Shown here in pieces: positions 8,144 through 16,192 of a DNA stretch of 30,011 nucleotides (its first letter is position 1; each line of letters opens with the position of its first letter). The notes beneath the pieces were generated by a model. It made no database searches. It worked only from the letters and a program-made list of their open reading frames with translations, and had not been told where the DNA came from. Origin of the DNA: an uncultured Clostridium sp. (GTDB taxonomy: Bacteria > Bacillota > Clostridia > Oscillospirales > Acutalibacteraceae); NCBI GenBank assembly GCA_934717555.1, contig CAKUYY010000012.1, positions 1 through 30,011 on the forward strand, given 5' to 3'. A program made the translations under genes and the position numbers.

Positions 8144-8202
8144 AATTGATAATAATTCCTGTTTCTGTTTTTAATATTATCATATTGGATTGTATTTGTA
8201 AA
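8144..8202 (-). promoter_or_regulatory. perR promoter with two candidate PerR/Fur boxes
   Basis: On the minus strand, TTTACA (8197-8202), a 17-nt spacer and an extended TGA-TAATAT -10 (8174-8179) form a good promoter. An AT-rich dyad AATATTATCATATT (8173-8186) covers the -10. A second, AATTGATAATAATT (8144-8157), lies in the leader. Both carry the GATAAT element common to Fur-family sites, so perR may repress itself. The promoter is well supported, the operators are inference. Confidence 0.55.
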
Positions 8203-8326
8203 GTCTTTTTCGATGGAAAAAGAAATTTTTTCGGTCTAAAAAATAAAAATATCGCTTATATTGAACTAATGAAAGATTTTACACGCAAAGCGGAAGGGCT
8301 GCTATTGCGGGGAAAGGGATGGGCAC

Positions 8327-9199
8327 ATGTATTTGAGTATCCATATCCATAAAAAAATGCTGATTTCGGCAGTAATATCCTTCCTTATTGTTACCATCGT
8401 TGGAATTTTCTGCTGGCACCCTCTGAGCTTGGCACTTTCAGTCCCTCCGGAAGAAGCTGTAGAAGTCCCTATTTTAATGTATCATGGAATTTTAAAGGAT
8501 AAAAAGTTACAGGGAAAGTATGTAATTGGTCCAGATTTATTGGAAAGCGACCTGTGCTATCTGAAAGAGCATGGATATACTGCGGTAGTGATGCAGGATC
8601 TAATTGACTATACCAATGGAGGAGATTTACCGGAAAAACCCATTATGATTACTTTTGACGATGGGTATTATAACAACTATCTTTATGCATTCCCATTGAT
8701 GAAGGAATATGGTTATAAGATGGTGTTCTCTCCAATTGGGAGATACGCTGATCAATATACGCAGAAACCGGATACGCATGCAAGTTATGCGCATGCCAAC
8801 TGGGATATGATCAGTGAGATGATACAATCGGGCTACGTGGAAGTACAAAATCATTCCTATAATATGCATGCTAATACAGGGGAACGTAATGGGACGAAAA
8901 AGAAAAAAGGGGAAAGTGTGGAAACTTATAAAAAAGTACTGACTAATGATGTAATGCAGGCACAACAGGCTATAGAGGATCATACCGGATGGACACCCAC
9001 AACTTTTGTATACCCATTTGGAGCGGTCAGCGATGTCTCTTTGGAAATTCTCAAGGAAATGGGATTTCAGGCTACATTGACCTGTGCGCAAAAGACCAAT
9101 TATATTACCAGGGACCCTGAATGCCTGTATGGGCTTAACCGGTTTCTACGCCCCAATGATATGAGCAGTGAAGAATATTTTCAATCTGTTTTATCTTGA
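8327..9199 (+). CDS. Membrane-anchored polysaccharide deacetylase (NodB domain)
   Basis: It probably removes acetyl groups from cell-wall or capsular N-acetylated sugars. The 290-residue protein has an N-terminal membrane anchor (about 11-31) and a NodB domain facing outward. The metal and catalytic motifs are present: TFDDG (109-113, D111/D112), H176-S-Y-N-M-H181 and YPFG (229-232). It resembles the PdaA/PgdA group, and peptidoglycan N-acetylglucosamine is a reasonable but unproven substrate. ATG 8327 follows AAAGGGA. The gene is divergent from perR and converges with the VanY-like gene, ending 43 nt from it without an obvious terminator. Confidence 0.9.
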   Translation: MYLSIHIHKKMLISAVISFLIVTIVGIFCWHPLSLALSVPPEEAVEVPILMYHGILKDKKLQGKYVIGPDLLESDLCYLKEHGYTAVVMQDLIDYTNGGDLPEKPIMITFDDGYYNNYLYAFPLMKEYGYKMVFSPIGRYADQYTQKPDTHASYAHANWDMISEMIQSGYVEVQNHSYNMHANTGERNGTKKKKGESVETYKKVLTNDVMQAQQAIEDHTGWTPTTFVYPFGAVSDVSLEILKEMGFQATLTCAQKTNYITRDPECLYGLNRFLRPNDMSSEEYFQSVLS

Positions 9200-9242
9200 G
9201 TTATTGGAGAAAGGAATATCGCTAGAGAGAAGTAAAAAATTT

Positions 9243-10301
9243 TTAGGAAAGGGAAGAGACATATTCTTCCAGGCACATGCCGCTTTCCTGGATCGCTTTG
9301 GCGTTTTCCACTCCTACATATCGAAAATGCCTAGGTTCGTAGATAATATTGGTGATATCCTGTTTATCCGTGGGGTACCGTTCAATGAATCCATATTCTG
9401 CGGCATGTTCCGTTAGCCAGCGATATCCTTTTGTTGTACGAAAGTCCTCTTCCACATTGTTGAAATCTACAGAAAGTCCAGTATTATGTTCGCTGGTACC
9501 TGGCTTGGCCACAATGGTGGCAGCTTTCGCTAAGGCGCTTTCCTCGGAATATCCCTGCCCTAGGAAATAGTTGACCTTTCGATTGTATAGTTTGGTCTGT
9601 AATGCGATATCCCGGTAACCGGAGGCCAACCAGAGCCCGGCTCCATCAGCAGAAGCAGCGTCCATCATTTCTTGAAGATGGGGAAGAACACGCTGATCGA
9701 TTTGGATGGATTGGTAAGTGGTAATCTGAGGGTTATAATCTTCCGGGATAGCATTATCTTTGTTGATAACTATCATATACCAGTCGCAGATTTGGTTCCA
9801 GGCAGTAAAATCCCCCATATCGATTGTTGGGCCAGAGGAAGAAGGGGAGAGTACTGTTAGGAAAAGGGTTGCAGATAGGTTGTTTTCTAATGTTACTATG
9901 ATGCTTGCGGTTCCAGCAGAAAGGGCGGTGACAGTGCCATCGTCGGACACTGTAGCTACTTCTGAATCGGAACTGGTATAAAATGCATCTAGGGGAGAGG
10001 CTTCTGAGGGAAGCAGGGAATAGGAAAGCAGGAAAGTTTCCCCGGGAGATAATTCCAATTGATCAGTAGTGAGTAGGATTTCCTTTGGTTCTATTGGCTC
10101 TATATTTTCTGCAGAGGATAGGAAAGAAGGAGATTCGTAAAATGAGGAAGAGCTGTCAAAGGAATCCGTTGGATTTGCCCTACAGCTTGAGCACAGAAAA
10201 GCAAAGGAGAAAATCAAGATGATACACAGGAGACGTGCTCCAGTATGCCGACAGAAGCAGGCACTCCTGTCAAATTTCTTTTGAATTTTAGATTGGTTCA
10301 T
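9243..10301 (-). CDS. Ig-like plus VanY-type D,D-carboxypeptidase lipoprotein
   Basis: It likely trims the terminal D-Ala of peptidoglycan stem peptides outside the membrane. The 352-residue precursor has an N-terminal hydrophobic segment ending LCSSC, with Cys40 a probable lipidation site though the lipobox is imperfect. A Ser-rich linker is followed by a bacterial Ig-like (Big2) domain (about 75-152, SDSEVATVSDDGTVTALSAG) and a VanY domain (about 190-345). Zinc ligands are visible in SEHNTGLSVDF (H272, D279) and EPRHFRYVG (H325). ATG 10301 follows AGAAGGAA; an upstream start at 10331 is unlikely. A lone vanY-like gene like this does not imply glycopeptide resistance. Confidence 0.9.
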   Translation of the reverse strand: MNQSKIQKKFDRSACFCRHTGARLLCIILIFSFAFLCSSCRANPTDSFDSSSSFYESPSFLSSAENIEPIEPKEILLTTDQLELSPGETFLLSYSLLPSEASPLDAFYTSSDSEVATVSDDGTVTALSAGTASIIVTLENNLSATLFLTVLSPSSSGPTIDMGDFTAWNQICDWYMIVINKDNAIPEDYNPQITTYQSIQIDQRVLPHLQEMMDAASADGAGLWLASGYRDIALQTKLYNRKVNYFLGQGYSEESALAKAATIVAKPGTSEHNTGLSVDFNNVEEDFRTTKGYRWLTEHAAEYGFIERYPTDKQDITNIIYEPRHFRYVGVENAKAIQESGMCLEEYVSSLS

Positions 10302-10379
10302 CGTCGTTCCTTCTTTCCTAAAATCATACAAGGATGTACTTTATTTTATCATAAAGAAGAGGAAAAGAAAAATGAATAA

Positions 10380-10418
10380 AAAATCCCCTCACTGGTTACT
10401 AACCAGTGAGGGGATTTT
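10380..10418 (-). terminator. Terminator of the rpsF-ssb-rpsR operon
   Basis: A perfect 18-bp stem (10380-10397/10401-10418) with an ACT loop is followed on the minus strand by TTTTTT. It lies 13 nt beyond the rpsR stop. Confidence 0.92.
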
Positions 10419-10430
10419 AATAATCAAAGA

Positions 10431-10691
10431 TTAGTCGCTGCTAAAAGGCAACAAAGCCAAATGACGGGCACGTTTGATAGCAACGGTCAGCTCGCGCTGA
10501 TGATGGGCACAAGTACCAGTCACTCTGCGGGGAAGAATCTTTGCACGCTCAGAAATATAACGGCGCAGTCTGGCGATATCCTTATAATCAATGGATTCTA
10601 CCTTATCTACACAAAAGCCGCAAACCTTCTTCCGGCCCTTACGGCCGCCGCGGCGATTATCTCTCTCAGGTCTTTCGGTTCTTTCAGCCAT
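10431..10691 (-). CDS. rpsR: 30S ribosomal protein S18
   Basis: This 86-residue protein binds 16S rRNA with S6 in the platform of the small subunit. The S18 core is clear (DYKDIARLRRYISERAKILPRRVTG). It carries CGFC and GTCAHHQ, the Cys-containing (zinc-binding) form found in many Clostridia rather than the Cys-less Bacillus form. The N-terminus is basic and Arg-rich. ATG 10691 follows AAAGGAG. It is the last gene of the rpsF-ssb-rpsR operon, 59 nt after ssb. Confidence 0.96.
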   Translation of the reverse strand: MAERTERPERDNRRGGRKGRKKVCGFCVDKVESIDYKDIARLRRYISERAKILPRRVTGTCAHHQRELTVAIKRARHLALLPFSSD

Positions 10692-10750
10692 GGTAAAGTC
10701 TCCTTTCAAAAAAATATTCTCTCCATACGGCATATAGGAAAAATCAATAC

Positions 10751-11257
10751 TTAGAAGGGCAGATCGTCATCGGTAGGGATTTCCTCAAAATCTCCAGTAT
10801 CTCCCATGGAGAACGAAGAAGCAGGTTCCATTTCCGGACGTGCCGACCCATTCATCGAAGGCTGTTGATATGCGCTGTTGTTGGAATAGCCTTGCTGATA
10901 CCCGCCTGCATTTTGCGCGGGATTACTGTAACTATCCCTCTTGGATTCCGCGAAGTGGACGTTATCCGCCACAATCTCAAAAGCTTTGCGTTTGATGCCT
11001 TCCCGGTCGGTATAACTGCGGGTTTGGATAGAACCCTGTACAGCTACTAATTGACCCTTGTGGAAATAACGGCATACAAACTCAGCTGTGGAACGCCAGG
11101 CGACCACGTCGATAAAATCTGTCTGACGCTCTGCGCCGGATTTTACATAACTGCGGTCTACTGCCAGCGTAAAACTGGTAACAGCCAGATTATTTGGTGT
11201 ATGGCGTAGCTCGGGATCAGCGGTTAGCCTACCCATTAAAACTGCTGTGTTGAGCAT
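10751..11257 (-). CDS. ssb: Single-stranded DNA-binding protein
   Basis: It coats single-stranded DNA in replication, repair and recombination. The 168-residue protein has an N-terminal OB fold (about 1-105, MLNTAVLMGRLTADPELRHT), a flexible Gln/Asn/Gly/Ser-rich linker, and the acidic tip DDDLPF that recruits partner proteins. ATG 11257 follows GGAAGGTG. It sits between rpsF (15-nt gap) and rpsR, the usual Firmicutes order. Confidence 0.97.
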   Translation of the reverse strand: MLNTAVLMGRLTADPELRHTPNNLAVTSFTLAVDRSYVKSGAERQTDFIDVVAWRSTAEFVCRYFHKGQLVAVQGSIQTRSYTDREGIKRKAFEIVADNVHFAESKRDSYSNPAQNAGGYQQGYSNNSAYQQPSMNGSARPEMEPASSFSMGDTGDFEEIPTDDDLPF

Positions 11258-11272
11258 TCCAAATCACCTTCC

Positions 11273-11569
11273 TTAGTTTTCCTTCTTGACGATGAGAGAA
11301 CGAAGGATACCATCGGTAATCTTGTAAATACGATCCAGTTCGGCCGGGAACTCAGCGTCACTTGTGAAGTTGAACAGCACATAGTAACCCTCTGTCTCCT
11401 TGTTGATCATGTAGGCCAATCTGCGCTTGCCCCATTCATCAACGCCATCCAAAGTTGCATGCTTCTCGATGAGATCTTTGAACTTCTGCACCATAGCGGC
11501 AACTCCCTCGTCACCCAGTTTCATAGAGATGACGACAACGGTTTCGTAAGCACTTTTTACATTTGCCAT
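11273..11569 (-). CDS. rpsF: 30S ribosomal protein S6
   Basis: This 98-residue small-subunit protein pairs with S18. The S6 fold is recognisable (AYETVVVISMKL at the start, WGKRRLAYMINKETEGYYVLFNF in the middle). The open frame runs up to 11677 through the promoter, so I set the start at ATG 11569, which has GGAGGTG 8-9 nt upstream. It is first in the operon with ssb and rpsR, transcribed from a consensus promoter at 11649-11677. Confidence 0.96.
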   Translation of the reverse strand: MANVKSAYETVVVISMKLGDEGVAAMVQKFKDLIEKHATLDGVDEWGKRRLAYMINKETEGYYVLFNFTSDAEFPAELDRIYKITDGILRSLIVKKEN

Positions 11570-11648
11570 GTTTACTTGCACCTCCTTTTGGACATTAGGC
11601 CCCGGAATAATCGGAGCAAGGATATGATATTTTGACAATATCAGAATT

Positions 11649-11677
11649 ATTATAGCGGCACGATTCCAGTTTGTCAA
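11649..11677 (-). promoter_or_regulatory. Consensus sigma-A promoter of rpsF-ssb-rpsR
   Basis: On the minus strand, TTGACA (11672-11677), a 17-nt spacer and TATAAT (11649-11654) match consensus at all 12 positions. The leader of about 70 nt contains a GATATT/AATATC hairpin and a CCG-rich stem near 11600-11620. That would be the place for an S6:S18 autoregulatory element, but I cannot verify it. Confidence 0.9.
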
Positions 11678-11711
11678 CCATGACCAAAGAGAAAATTATC
11701 TAATGGTGCGA

Positions 11712-12581
11712 TTAAAGGGAAGAAATCATTTCTTTTAAGTAAGCTTTAAAATCATCGCCGATTTCCGGATGCTTTAAAGCAAGCTCCACTTGCGCCTGCA
11801 TGATTCCGAGCTTATTGCCCATGTCATACCGTTTACCGGTAAAATCTACAGCCACCATTCCGGCGGTACGGGCCAATTGACACATAGCGTCGGTTAACTG
11901 GATTTCTCCACCAGCCCCCGGCTGGGTACGGTCTAGGATATCGAAAATCTCCGGGGGAAGGACACACCGGCCCAGGATAGAAAACAGAGAAAGAATTTTA
12001 TCCGGGGAAGGCTTTTCCACCATATTGGTACAATGATATAAGTTATCCCGGATTGGCTCCACTTGGAGGGAACTATATTTCACGATGGCTTCCGGAGACA
12101 CTTGCTTGACGCCCAACACGCCCTGGCCGAATTCCTCGTATGCCCGGATCAGTTGCCCGCAGGCGGGGTCGTCCCCGATGATGACGTCGTCCCCGTACAA
12201 TACGGCGAAGGGTTCGTTCCCCACAAAGGAGCGGGCGCAATTGACGGCGTGACCCAATCCTTTGGTTTCCTTTTGACGGACAAAATAAATATTGGCGAGC
12301 TTAGAAATGTCTATAACGGAACGCAGCATGGCATCTTTTTGAGAGCTGATGAGTTTTTCCTCTAATTCAGGGGCGCGGTCAAAATGATCTTCGATCAGCC
12401 CTTTGCCACGGTTGGTAATAATCAGGATGTCAGTGATGCCGGAGCGAACCGCTTCTTCCACAATATATTGGATAGCGGGCTTGTCCACAATAGGCAGCAT
12501 CTCCTTGGGCATGGCTTTGGTGGCGGGAAGTACCCGCGTACCTAATCCTGCCGCAGGAATTACCGCTTTGGTTACTTTCAT
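11712..12581 (-). CDS. galU: UTP-glucose-1-phosphate uridylyltransferase
   Basis: It makes UDP-glucose from UTP and glucose-1-phosphate, feeding glycolipid and surface polysaccharide synthesis. The 289-residue protein has the nucleotidyltransferase signature GLGTRVLPATKAMPKEMLPIVDKP near the N-terminus, the YGDD metal region, and the GAGGEIQLTDA block typical of GalU/GtaB. ATG 12581 follows AGGAGG. It lies 42 nt downstream of the zinc-ribbon membrane gene on the same strand, and the two are likely co-transcribed. Confidence 0.96.
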   Translation of the reverse strand: MKVTKAVIPAAGLGTRVLPATKAMPKEMLPIVDKPAIQYIVEEAVRSGITDILIITNRGKGLIEDHFDRAPELEEKLISSQKDAMLRSVIDISKLANIYFVRQKETKGLGHAVNCARSFVGNEPFAVLYGDDVIIGDDPACGQLIRAYEEFGQGVLGVKQVSPEAIVKYSSLQVEPIRDNLYHCTNMVEKPSPDKILSLFSILGRCVLPPEIFDILDRTQPGAGGEIQLTDAMCQLARTAGMVAVDFTGKRYDMGNKLGIMQAQVELALKHPEIGDDFKAYLKEMISSL

Positions 12582-12623
12582 GGGAAAACCTCCTGTATGG
12601 TTTGTTTTATTGTCATTCCCCAT

Positions 12624-13646
12624 TTATAAAAAATAGGGAAGATAACTGACGATCATATAACCCACCAGCAAACAGATCGCTAAGGGGACATTGACGCCCC
12701 CATCGGATTGCAGCTTTTGAACGCGGGCCTCTTCGGAAGCCGCGCTCCCATTGATCTTTTTTACGGTATCGACGCAATGGCGGTAGTAAAAACGGTTGCC
12801 CTGGAACCCGACAATAAAATGGAGAGCCCAGCGGATCAAGTCGGCTATCAAAGGAATATAGAAAAGCAACTGTGCCCCGAAATCTTTTGAGCTGACCTCT
12901 TGGATCAACAGGGGAATATATTCCATGGAATATATTTGGCTATCCGTCAGGTTCAAGGATTCAATCATAGGCCACCACACAAAGACCTGCGCAGCCAGAT
13001 TGGCGATGATACAGGCTACCATGAGCAGACAGACTAGGATGCCGTACTTATATTGTTTGCGGTAAAGCATCCACCCACCGGAAAATAGGAAAGCGGAAAA
13101 GCTGAACTTACCTTTATTTGTTTTCTTGATTCGGTCGAATACCGGCAGATAATAGGGGGTGCTGGGACCTACCAGTTTGGCCACGTCCGAAGCGGGGACA
13201 CCATCGAAGTCTTCTGTGGGGTTTACTCCGCCTAAGGGGTCAAACGCCACAAAAGGCATCCCACCCATAGGAGGCTGGCCAGGTGCGCCAGCACCTGGAA
13301 ATGGGAATCCTCCTGGCCTGGCTTCATTAGCGGATAGGGGGAAACCGCATTTATCACAAAAAAGGGCGTCTTTATAATTTTGAGCGCCGCAGCGTGGACA
13401 CGGTTTGATCCGATGGTTGTCCTCCTGGGAACTTTCCCCGTTTTCCGTGTGGGGTTCCTCCTGCTGTTTTTGCGGGGGTTTCCATGCTTCGTCGGTTCCA
13501 TGTTTATCAGTATAGATACAGTGCCCCACACTTTGATAACATTCCCGATGATAAGGGGCCCCGCATTCTGGACATACCACGATATCATCGTCAGAAGTGA
13601 ATTCTTTGTGGCACACTGGACAAGGGATTCCAGTATAATCGATCAT
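12624..13646 (-). CDS. RING/zinc-ribbon membrane protein with DUF2628-like C-terminus
   Basis: The 340-residue protein begins with a prokaryotic RING-like zinc domain (about 1-60, CPVCHKEF ... CPECGAPYHRECY), then a second zinc ribbon (about 80-110, CPRCGAQNYKDALFCDKCG). A Gly/Pro-rich linker (about 115-150) follows, then a membrane domain with about four helices (from about 195) resembling DUF2628. The zinc modules would face the cytoplasm. Role unknown; the architecture suggests a membrane scaffold or sensor. ATG 13646 follows GGAGGAAG. It has its own promoter (13669-13697) and is followed by galU, which is the only hint at an envelope role. Confidence 0.85.
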   Translation of the reverse strand: MIDYTGIPCPVCHKEFTSDDDIVVCPECGAPYHRECYQSVGHCIYTDKHGTDEAWKPPQKQQEEPHTENGESSQEDNHRIKPCPRCGAQNYKDALFCDKCGFPLSANEARPGGFPFPGAGAPGQPPMGGMPFVAFDPLGGVNPTEDFDGVPASDVAKLVGPSTPYYLPVFDRIKKTNKGKFSFSAFLFSGGWMLYRKQYKYGILVCLLMVACIIANLAAQVFVWWPMIESLNLTDSQIYSMEYIPLLIQEVSSKDFGAQLLFYIPLIADLIRWALHFIVGFQGNRFYYRHCVDTVKKINGSAASEEARVQKLQSDGGVNVPLAICLLVGYMIVSYLPYFL

Positions 13647-13668
13647 AAAAGCTTCCTCCTTTTTTTCT

Positions 13669-13697
13669 ATTGTAACGAATTTTTCAAAAAACTGCAA
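13669..13697 (-). promoter_or_regulatory. Promoter of the zinc-ribbon gene and galU
   Basis: On the minus strand, TTGCAG (13692-13697), 17 nt, TACAAT (13669-13674). It lies just upstream of the gene's ribosome site and is divergent from the prfB promoter. Confidence 0.6.
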
Positions 13698-13713
13698 TCA
13701 TTGTTGGCAAGAT

Positions 13714-13727
13714 TTACGTTCACGTAA
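13714..13727. promoter_or_regulatory. Perfect dyad between two divergent promoters
   Basis: TTACGT-TC-ACGTAA is a perfect 6-bp inverted repeat placed upstream of both the zinc-ribbon and the prfB promoters. Operator function is inference. Confidence 0.3.
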
Positions 13728-13767
13728 CATTTACACCATGACTTCACAAGGGAAACCCCGCTTTTCC

Positions 13768-13796
13768 TTTACTTTTTCCCAAATGTCCGGTATAAT
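13768..13796 (+). promoter_or_regulatory. Sigma-A promoter of prfB
   Basis: TTTACT (13768-13773), 17 nt, TATAAT (13791-13796). It sits about 57 nt before the prfB ATG. Confidence 0.75.
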
Positions 13797-13852
13797 AAGC
13801 AGTCAGAGAAAATGATAAGGATTCCTGAAACTGGAAAGATGAGGAGACAATC

Positions 13853-14980
13853 ATGCTGCAATTTGAGGAATTGAGATTAGAACTAGAAGGCCTACAGCCG
13901 GACTTGCAAGATTTGAGAGATGCTCTGGGTATGGAGGCCATGGAACGTGAGATCGCGGAGTTGGAACAGAAGCAGGCTGAGCCTGGCTTTTGGGACCGGA
14001 TGGAAGAATCCCAGAAAATTTTACAGCGCGCCAGCTTTTTGAAAAACAGAGTAGAAGATTACCAGAAGCTTATGGCGACCTATGAGGACGCTTTGGCGCT
14101 CATTGAAATGGGGGATGAGGCGGAAGATCTTTCCCTGCTGCCGGAGGCCCAGGAAGAAGTGGAAAAGATCAAGCGGGAACTGGAGAGGCAGAGGCTGGAT
14201 ACCCTGTTAACCGGAGAATACGACAGCCATAACGCAATTCTCACATTTCATGCGGGCGCTGGCGGGACGGAAGCCCAGGACTGGGCGGAAATGCTTTATC
14301 GAATGTATTGTCGTTGGGCGGAACGCCACAGTTATACGGTAAAAACATTGGATTATCTGGACGGGGAAGAAGCGGGGCTGAAAAGCGCATCTATTTTGAT
14401 CGAGGGCCCCAACGCCTATGGGTATCTCAAAAGTGAAGCGGGGGTTCACAGATTGGTGCGCGTTTCCCCCTTCGATTCTTCCGGGCGCCGGCATACATCT
14501 TTTGCGTCATTGGAAGTGATGCCGGAAATCGATGACAGCATTGAGGTGCATATCGCGCCAGAGGACATCAAGATGGATGTGTTCCGAAGCAGCGGTGCCG
14601 GCGGGCAGCATATCAATAAGACTTCTTCGGCGGTCCGTTTGACCCATATCCCCACAGGTATTGTGGTGGCGTGCCAGAATGAGCGTAGCCAGCATCAGAA
14701 CCGGGAAGTGGCTATGAAGATGTTAATTTCCAAATTGGTGGAAATCAAGGAAAGGGAACATCTGGACAAAATTGAGGATATCAAAGGGGTACAAAAGGAA
14801 ATCGCATGGGGTTCCCAGATTCGTTCTTATGTCTTTATGCCCTATACCTTGGTAAAGGATCACCGGACCAATTATGAAATGGGCAATATCAGCGCGGTGA
14901 TGGACGGGGATCTGGACGGCTTTATCAACGCCTATCTCAAAGCGGAAAGCCTGCAATCCCTGGAAAACAGCGAGCAGTAA
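13853..14980 (+). CDS. prfB: Peptide chain release factor 2, no programmed frameshift
   Basis: It releases finished proteins at UGA and UAA codons. The 375-residue protein has a coiled N-terminal domain, the SPF tripeptide (205-207) that recognises RF2 stop codons, and the GGQ motif (250-252) that triggers hydrolysis. Many prfB genes need a +1 frameshift at an in-frame UGA near codon 25; here codons 20-30 read through continuously (DLRDALGMEAM), so that autoregulation is absent. ATG 13853 follows GAGGAG. The transcript probably ends at the 15061-15109 hairpin. Confidence 0.97.
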   Translation: MLQFEELRLELEGLQPDLQDLRDALGMEAMEREIAELEQKQAEPGFWDRMEESQKILQRASFLKNRVEDYQKLMATYEDALALIEMGDEAEDLSLLPEAQEEVEKIKRELERQRLDTLLTGEYDSHNAILTFHAGAGGTEAQDWAEMLYRMYCRWAERHSYTVKTLDYLDGEEAGLKSASILIEGPNAYGYLKSEAGVHRLVRVSPFDSSGRRHTSFASLEVMPEIDDSIEVHIAPEDIKMDVFRSSGAGGQHINKTSSAVRLTHIPTGIVVACQNERSQHQNREVAMKMLISKLVEIKEREHLDKIEDIKGVQKEIAWGSQIRSYVFMPYTLVKDHRTNYEMGNISAVMDGDLDGFINAYLKAESLQSLENSEQ

Positions 14981-15060
14981 GAAGTGACAGCTTGAAGAAA
15001 AAGATAATAGCAAAGACATGAAAATTCAGGAGGAAAGAAAAAAGTTCCTGGACGATTTTG

Positions 15061-15109
15061 CAATTGATGAAGGATATTCCGCTTTTGATGGAATATCCTT
15101 TTCCAATTG
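15061..15109 (+). terminator. Probable prfB terminator hairpin
   Basis: 20-nt arms (15061-15080/15090-15109) pair at 16 of 20 positions, with an AAGGATATTCC/GGAATATCCTT core. The T-run lies inside the 3' arm rather than after it, so efficiency is uncertain. The remaining gap (14981-15060, 15110-15179) holds no gene I trust. Confidence 0.5.
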
Positions 15110-15179
15110 GATCACTATATAAAAATTTTGTTGTCGGAATCACTGCTTTTGTTCCCTGTGGAAAAATTTTTTCTTTCTT

Positions 15180-15206
15180 TTGAAAAAAGGAATTTTGTAA
15201 TATAAT
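15180..15206 (+). promoter_or_regulatory. Weak promoter candidate for the HAD phosphatase
   Basis: TATAAT (15201-15206) is consensus, but the best -35, TTGAAA (15180-15185), sits only 15 nt upstream. Confidence 0.4.
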
Positions 15207-15244
15207 GAAAGGAAAGAAACCATGTTGGGAAAGGAACGTCTTAT

Positions 15245-16030
15245 ATGATTAAATTGATTGCTACCGACCTGGACGGTACTTTGCTGGATGAGGAAAAAAA
15301 CCTTCCTCCTGATTTTCTTTCTCTTTTAGACCAGCTGCTCAAAAAGGGAATTCATTTTGTAGCCGCCAGCGGCCGGTCTTCCACGTCCCTGCGGGGACAA
15401 TTCGGCCCGTATGATACACAGGTGACGTGTATCTGTGACAACGGGGCCTGCCTGATGGAAAAAGGGATCATTACAGAGACAACCCCCCTGCCCCGTGAAA
15501 CAATCCATCGCATTATTGAGGTGTGCCGTACCGTTCCAGAGATCAGCTTGGTATTGGCCGGCGCACATAACGCCCATATTTCCCCTTATACGGAAGAGTT
15601 CGCCTGGGAACTGGAGCGTTACTACCCCCATCATGAGCTCCATGAAAATTTAGAGGGTGTCACAGAAGGGATTTTTAAAATTGCCGTGTGCGATATGAAA
15701 GGGGCCGCCGCGAATTCCTATCCAGTCCTGAAAGCGGAATTTGGAAACAGCCTGTCTATGGCGGTATCCGGTGAACACTGGATGGATATCATGAACCCCG
15801 GGGTCAATAAGGGCAGTGCTTTGCAAAAAATTCAGAAAAAATTTGGAATATCTTCTGAGGAAACCATGGCTTTCGGGGATTATTATAATGATGTAGAAAT
15901 GCTTCAGCAGGCAGCTTATAGTTTTGTCATGGAAAACGCCAATCCCGATCTGCGTCAATACGGCAGATATCTGGCCAAAAGCAACCGGGAATACGGCGTA
16001 TCCCAGGCGATTCGCCAGTATGCCCTGTAA
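15245..16030 (+). CDS. Cof-type HAD family phosphatase
   Basis: This 261-residue cytoplasmic hydrolase probably removes phosphate from sugar phosphates or similar small metabolites. HAD motif I is DLDGT with nucleophile D8 and D10, followed by a large type IIB cap domain (about 80-190). Motif III/IV is seen in NKGSALQK and FGDYYND (212-218 region). The substrate of Cof-type enzymes cannot be read from sequence. The ATG at 15245 has a weak purine-rich site (AAAGGAACG). It lies between prfB and rplU with its own weak promoter. Confidence 0.9.
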   Translation: MIKLIATDLDGTLLDEEKNLPPDFLSLLDQLLKKGIHFVAASGRSSTSLRGQFGPYDTQVTCICDNGACLMEKGIITETTPLPRETIHRIIEVCRTVPEISLVLAGAHNAHISPYTEEFAWELERYYPHHELHENLEGVTEGIFKIAVCDMKGAAANSYPVLKAEFGNSLSMAVSGEHWMDIMNPGVNKGSALQKIQKKFGISSEETMAFGDYYNDVEMLQQAAYSFVMENANPDLRQYGRYLAKSNREYGVSQAIRQYAL

Positions 16031-16077
16031 GCACCGGTATTTGTAAAAAATCAATGGTTACAGAGGAAGGAAAAGAA

Positions 16078-16106
16078 TTGACTTTTTTGACAGATTATGT
16101 TATAGT
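16078..16106 (+). promoter_or_regulatory. Sigma-A promoter of rplU-prp-rpmA
   Basis: TTGACT (16078-16083), 17 nt, TATAGT (16101-16106) with an upstream TG making an extended -10. RNA would start near 16113. Confidence 0.8.
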
Positions 16107-16112
16107 GACTAA

Positions 16113-16192
16113 GCCGCTTATTACGGGCTTTTAAGAGAGCGATGCTCCGCCTAGTGGATAGCGAGATTAAAAAAAGGCAGGTGCCTCAATTC
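16113..16192 (+). promoter_or_regulatory. Probable L21 leader of rplU
   Basis: The 80-nt leader between promoter and rplU ATG is structured. AAGCC/GGCTT pair near the 5' end. AGGCA-GG-TGCCT (16175-16186) forms a hairpin that buries the ribosome site AGGTG (16179-16183). Firmicutes rplU operons are known to carry an L21 leader thought to mediate autoregulation. The assignment rests on position and the masked ribosome site, not on an alignment. Confidence 0.55.

Noticed and set aside
9243..10301. VanY-like gene as glycopeptide resistance
   Set aside because: No vanHAX or vanRS genes nearby; lone VanY-type carboxypeptidases are common wall enzymes.
15018..15122. 34-codon frame after prfB
   Set aside because: No ribosome site and most of it lies in the terminator hairpin.
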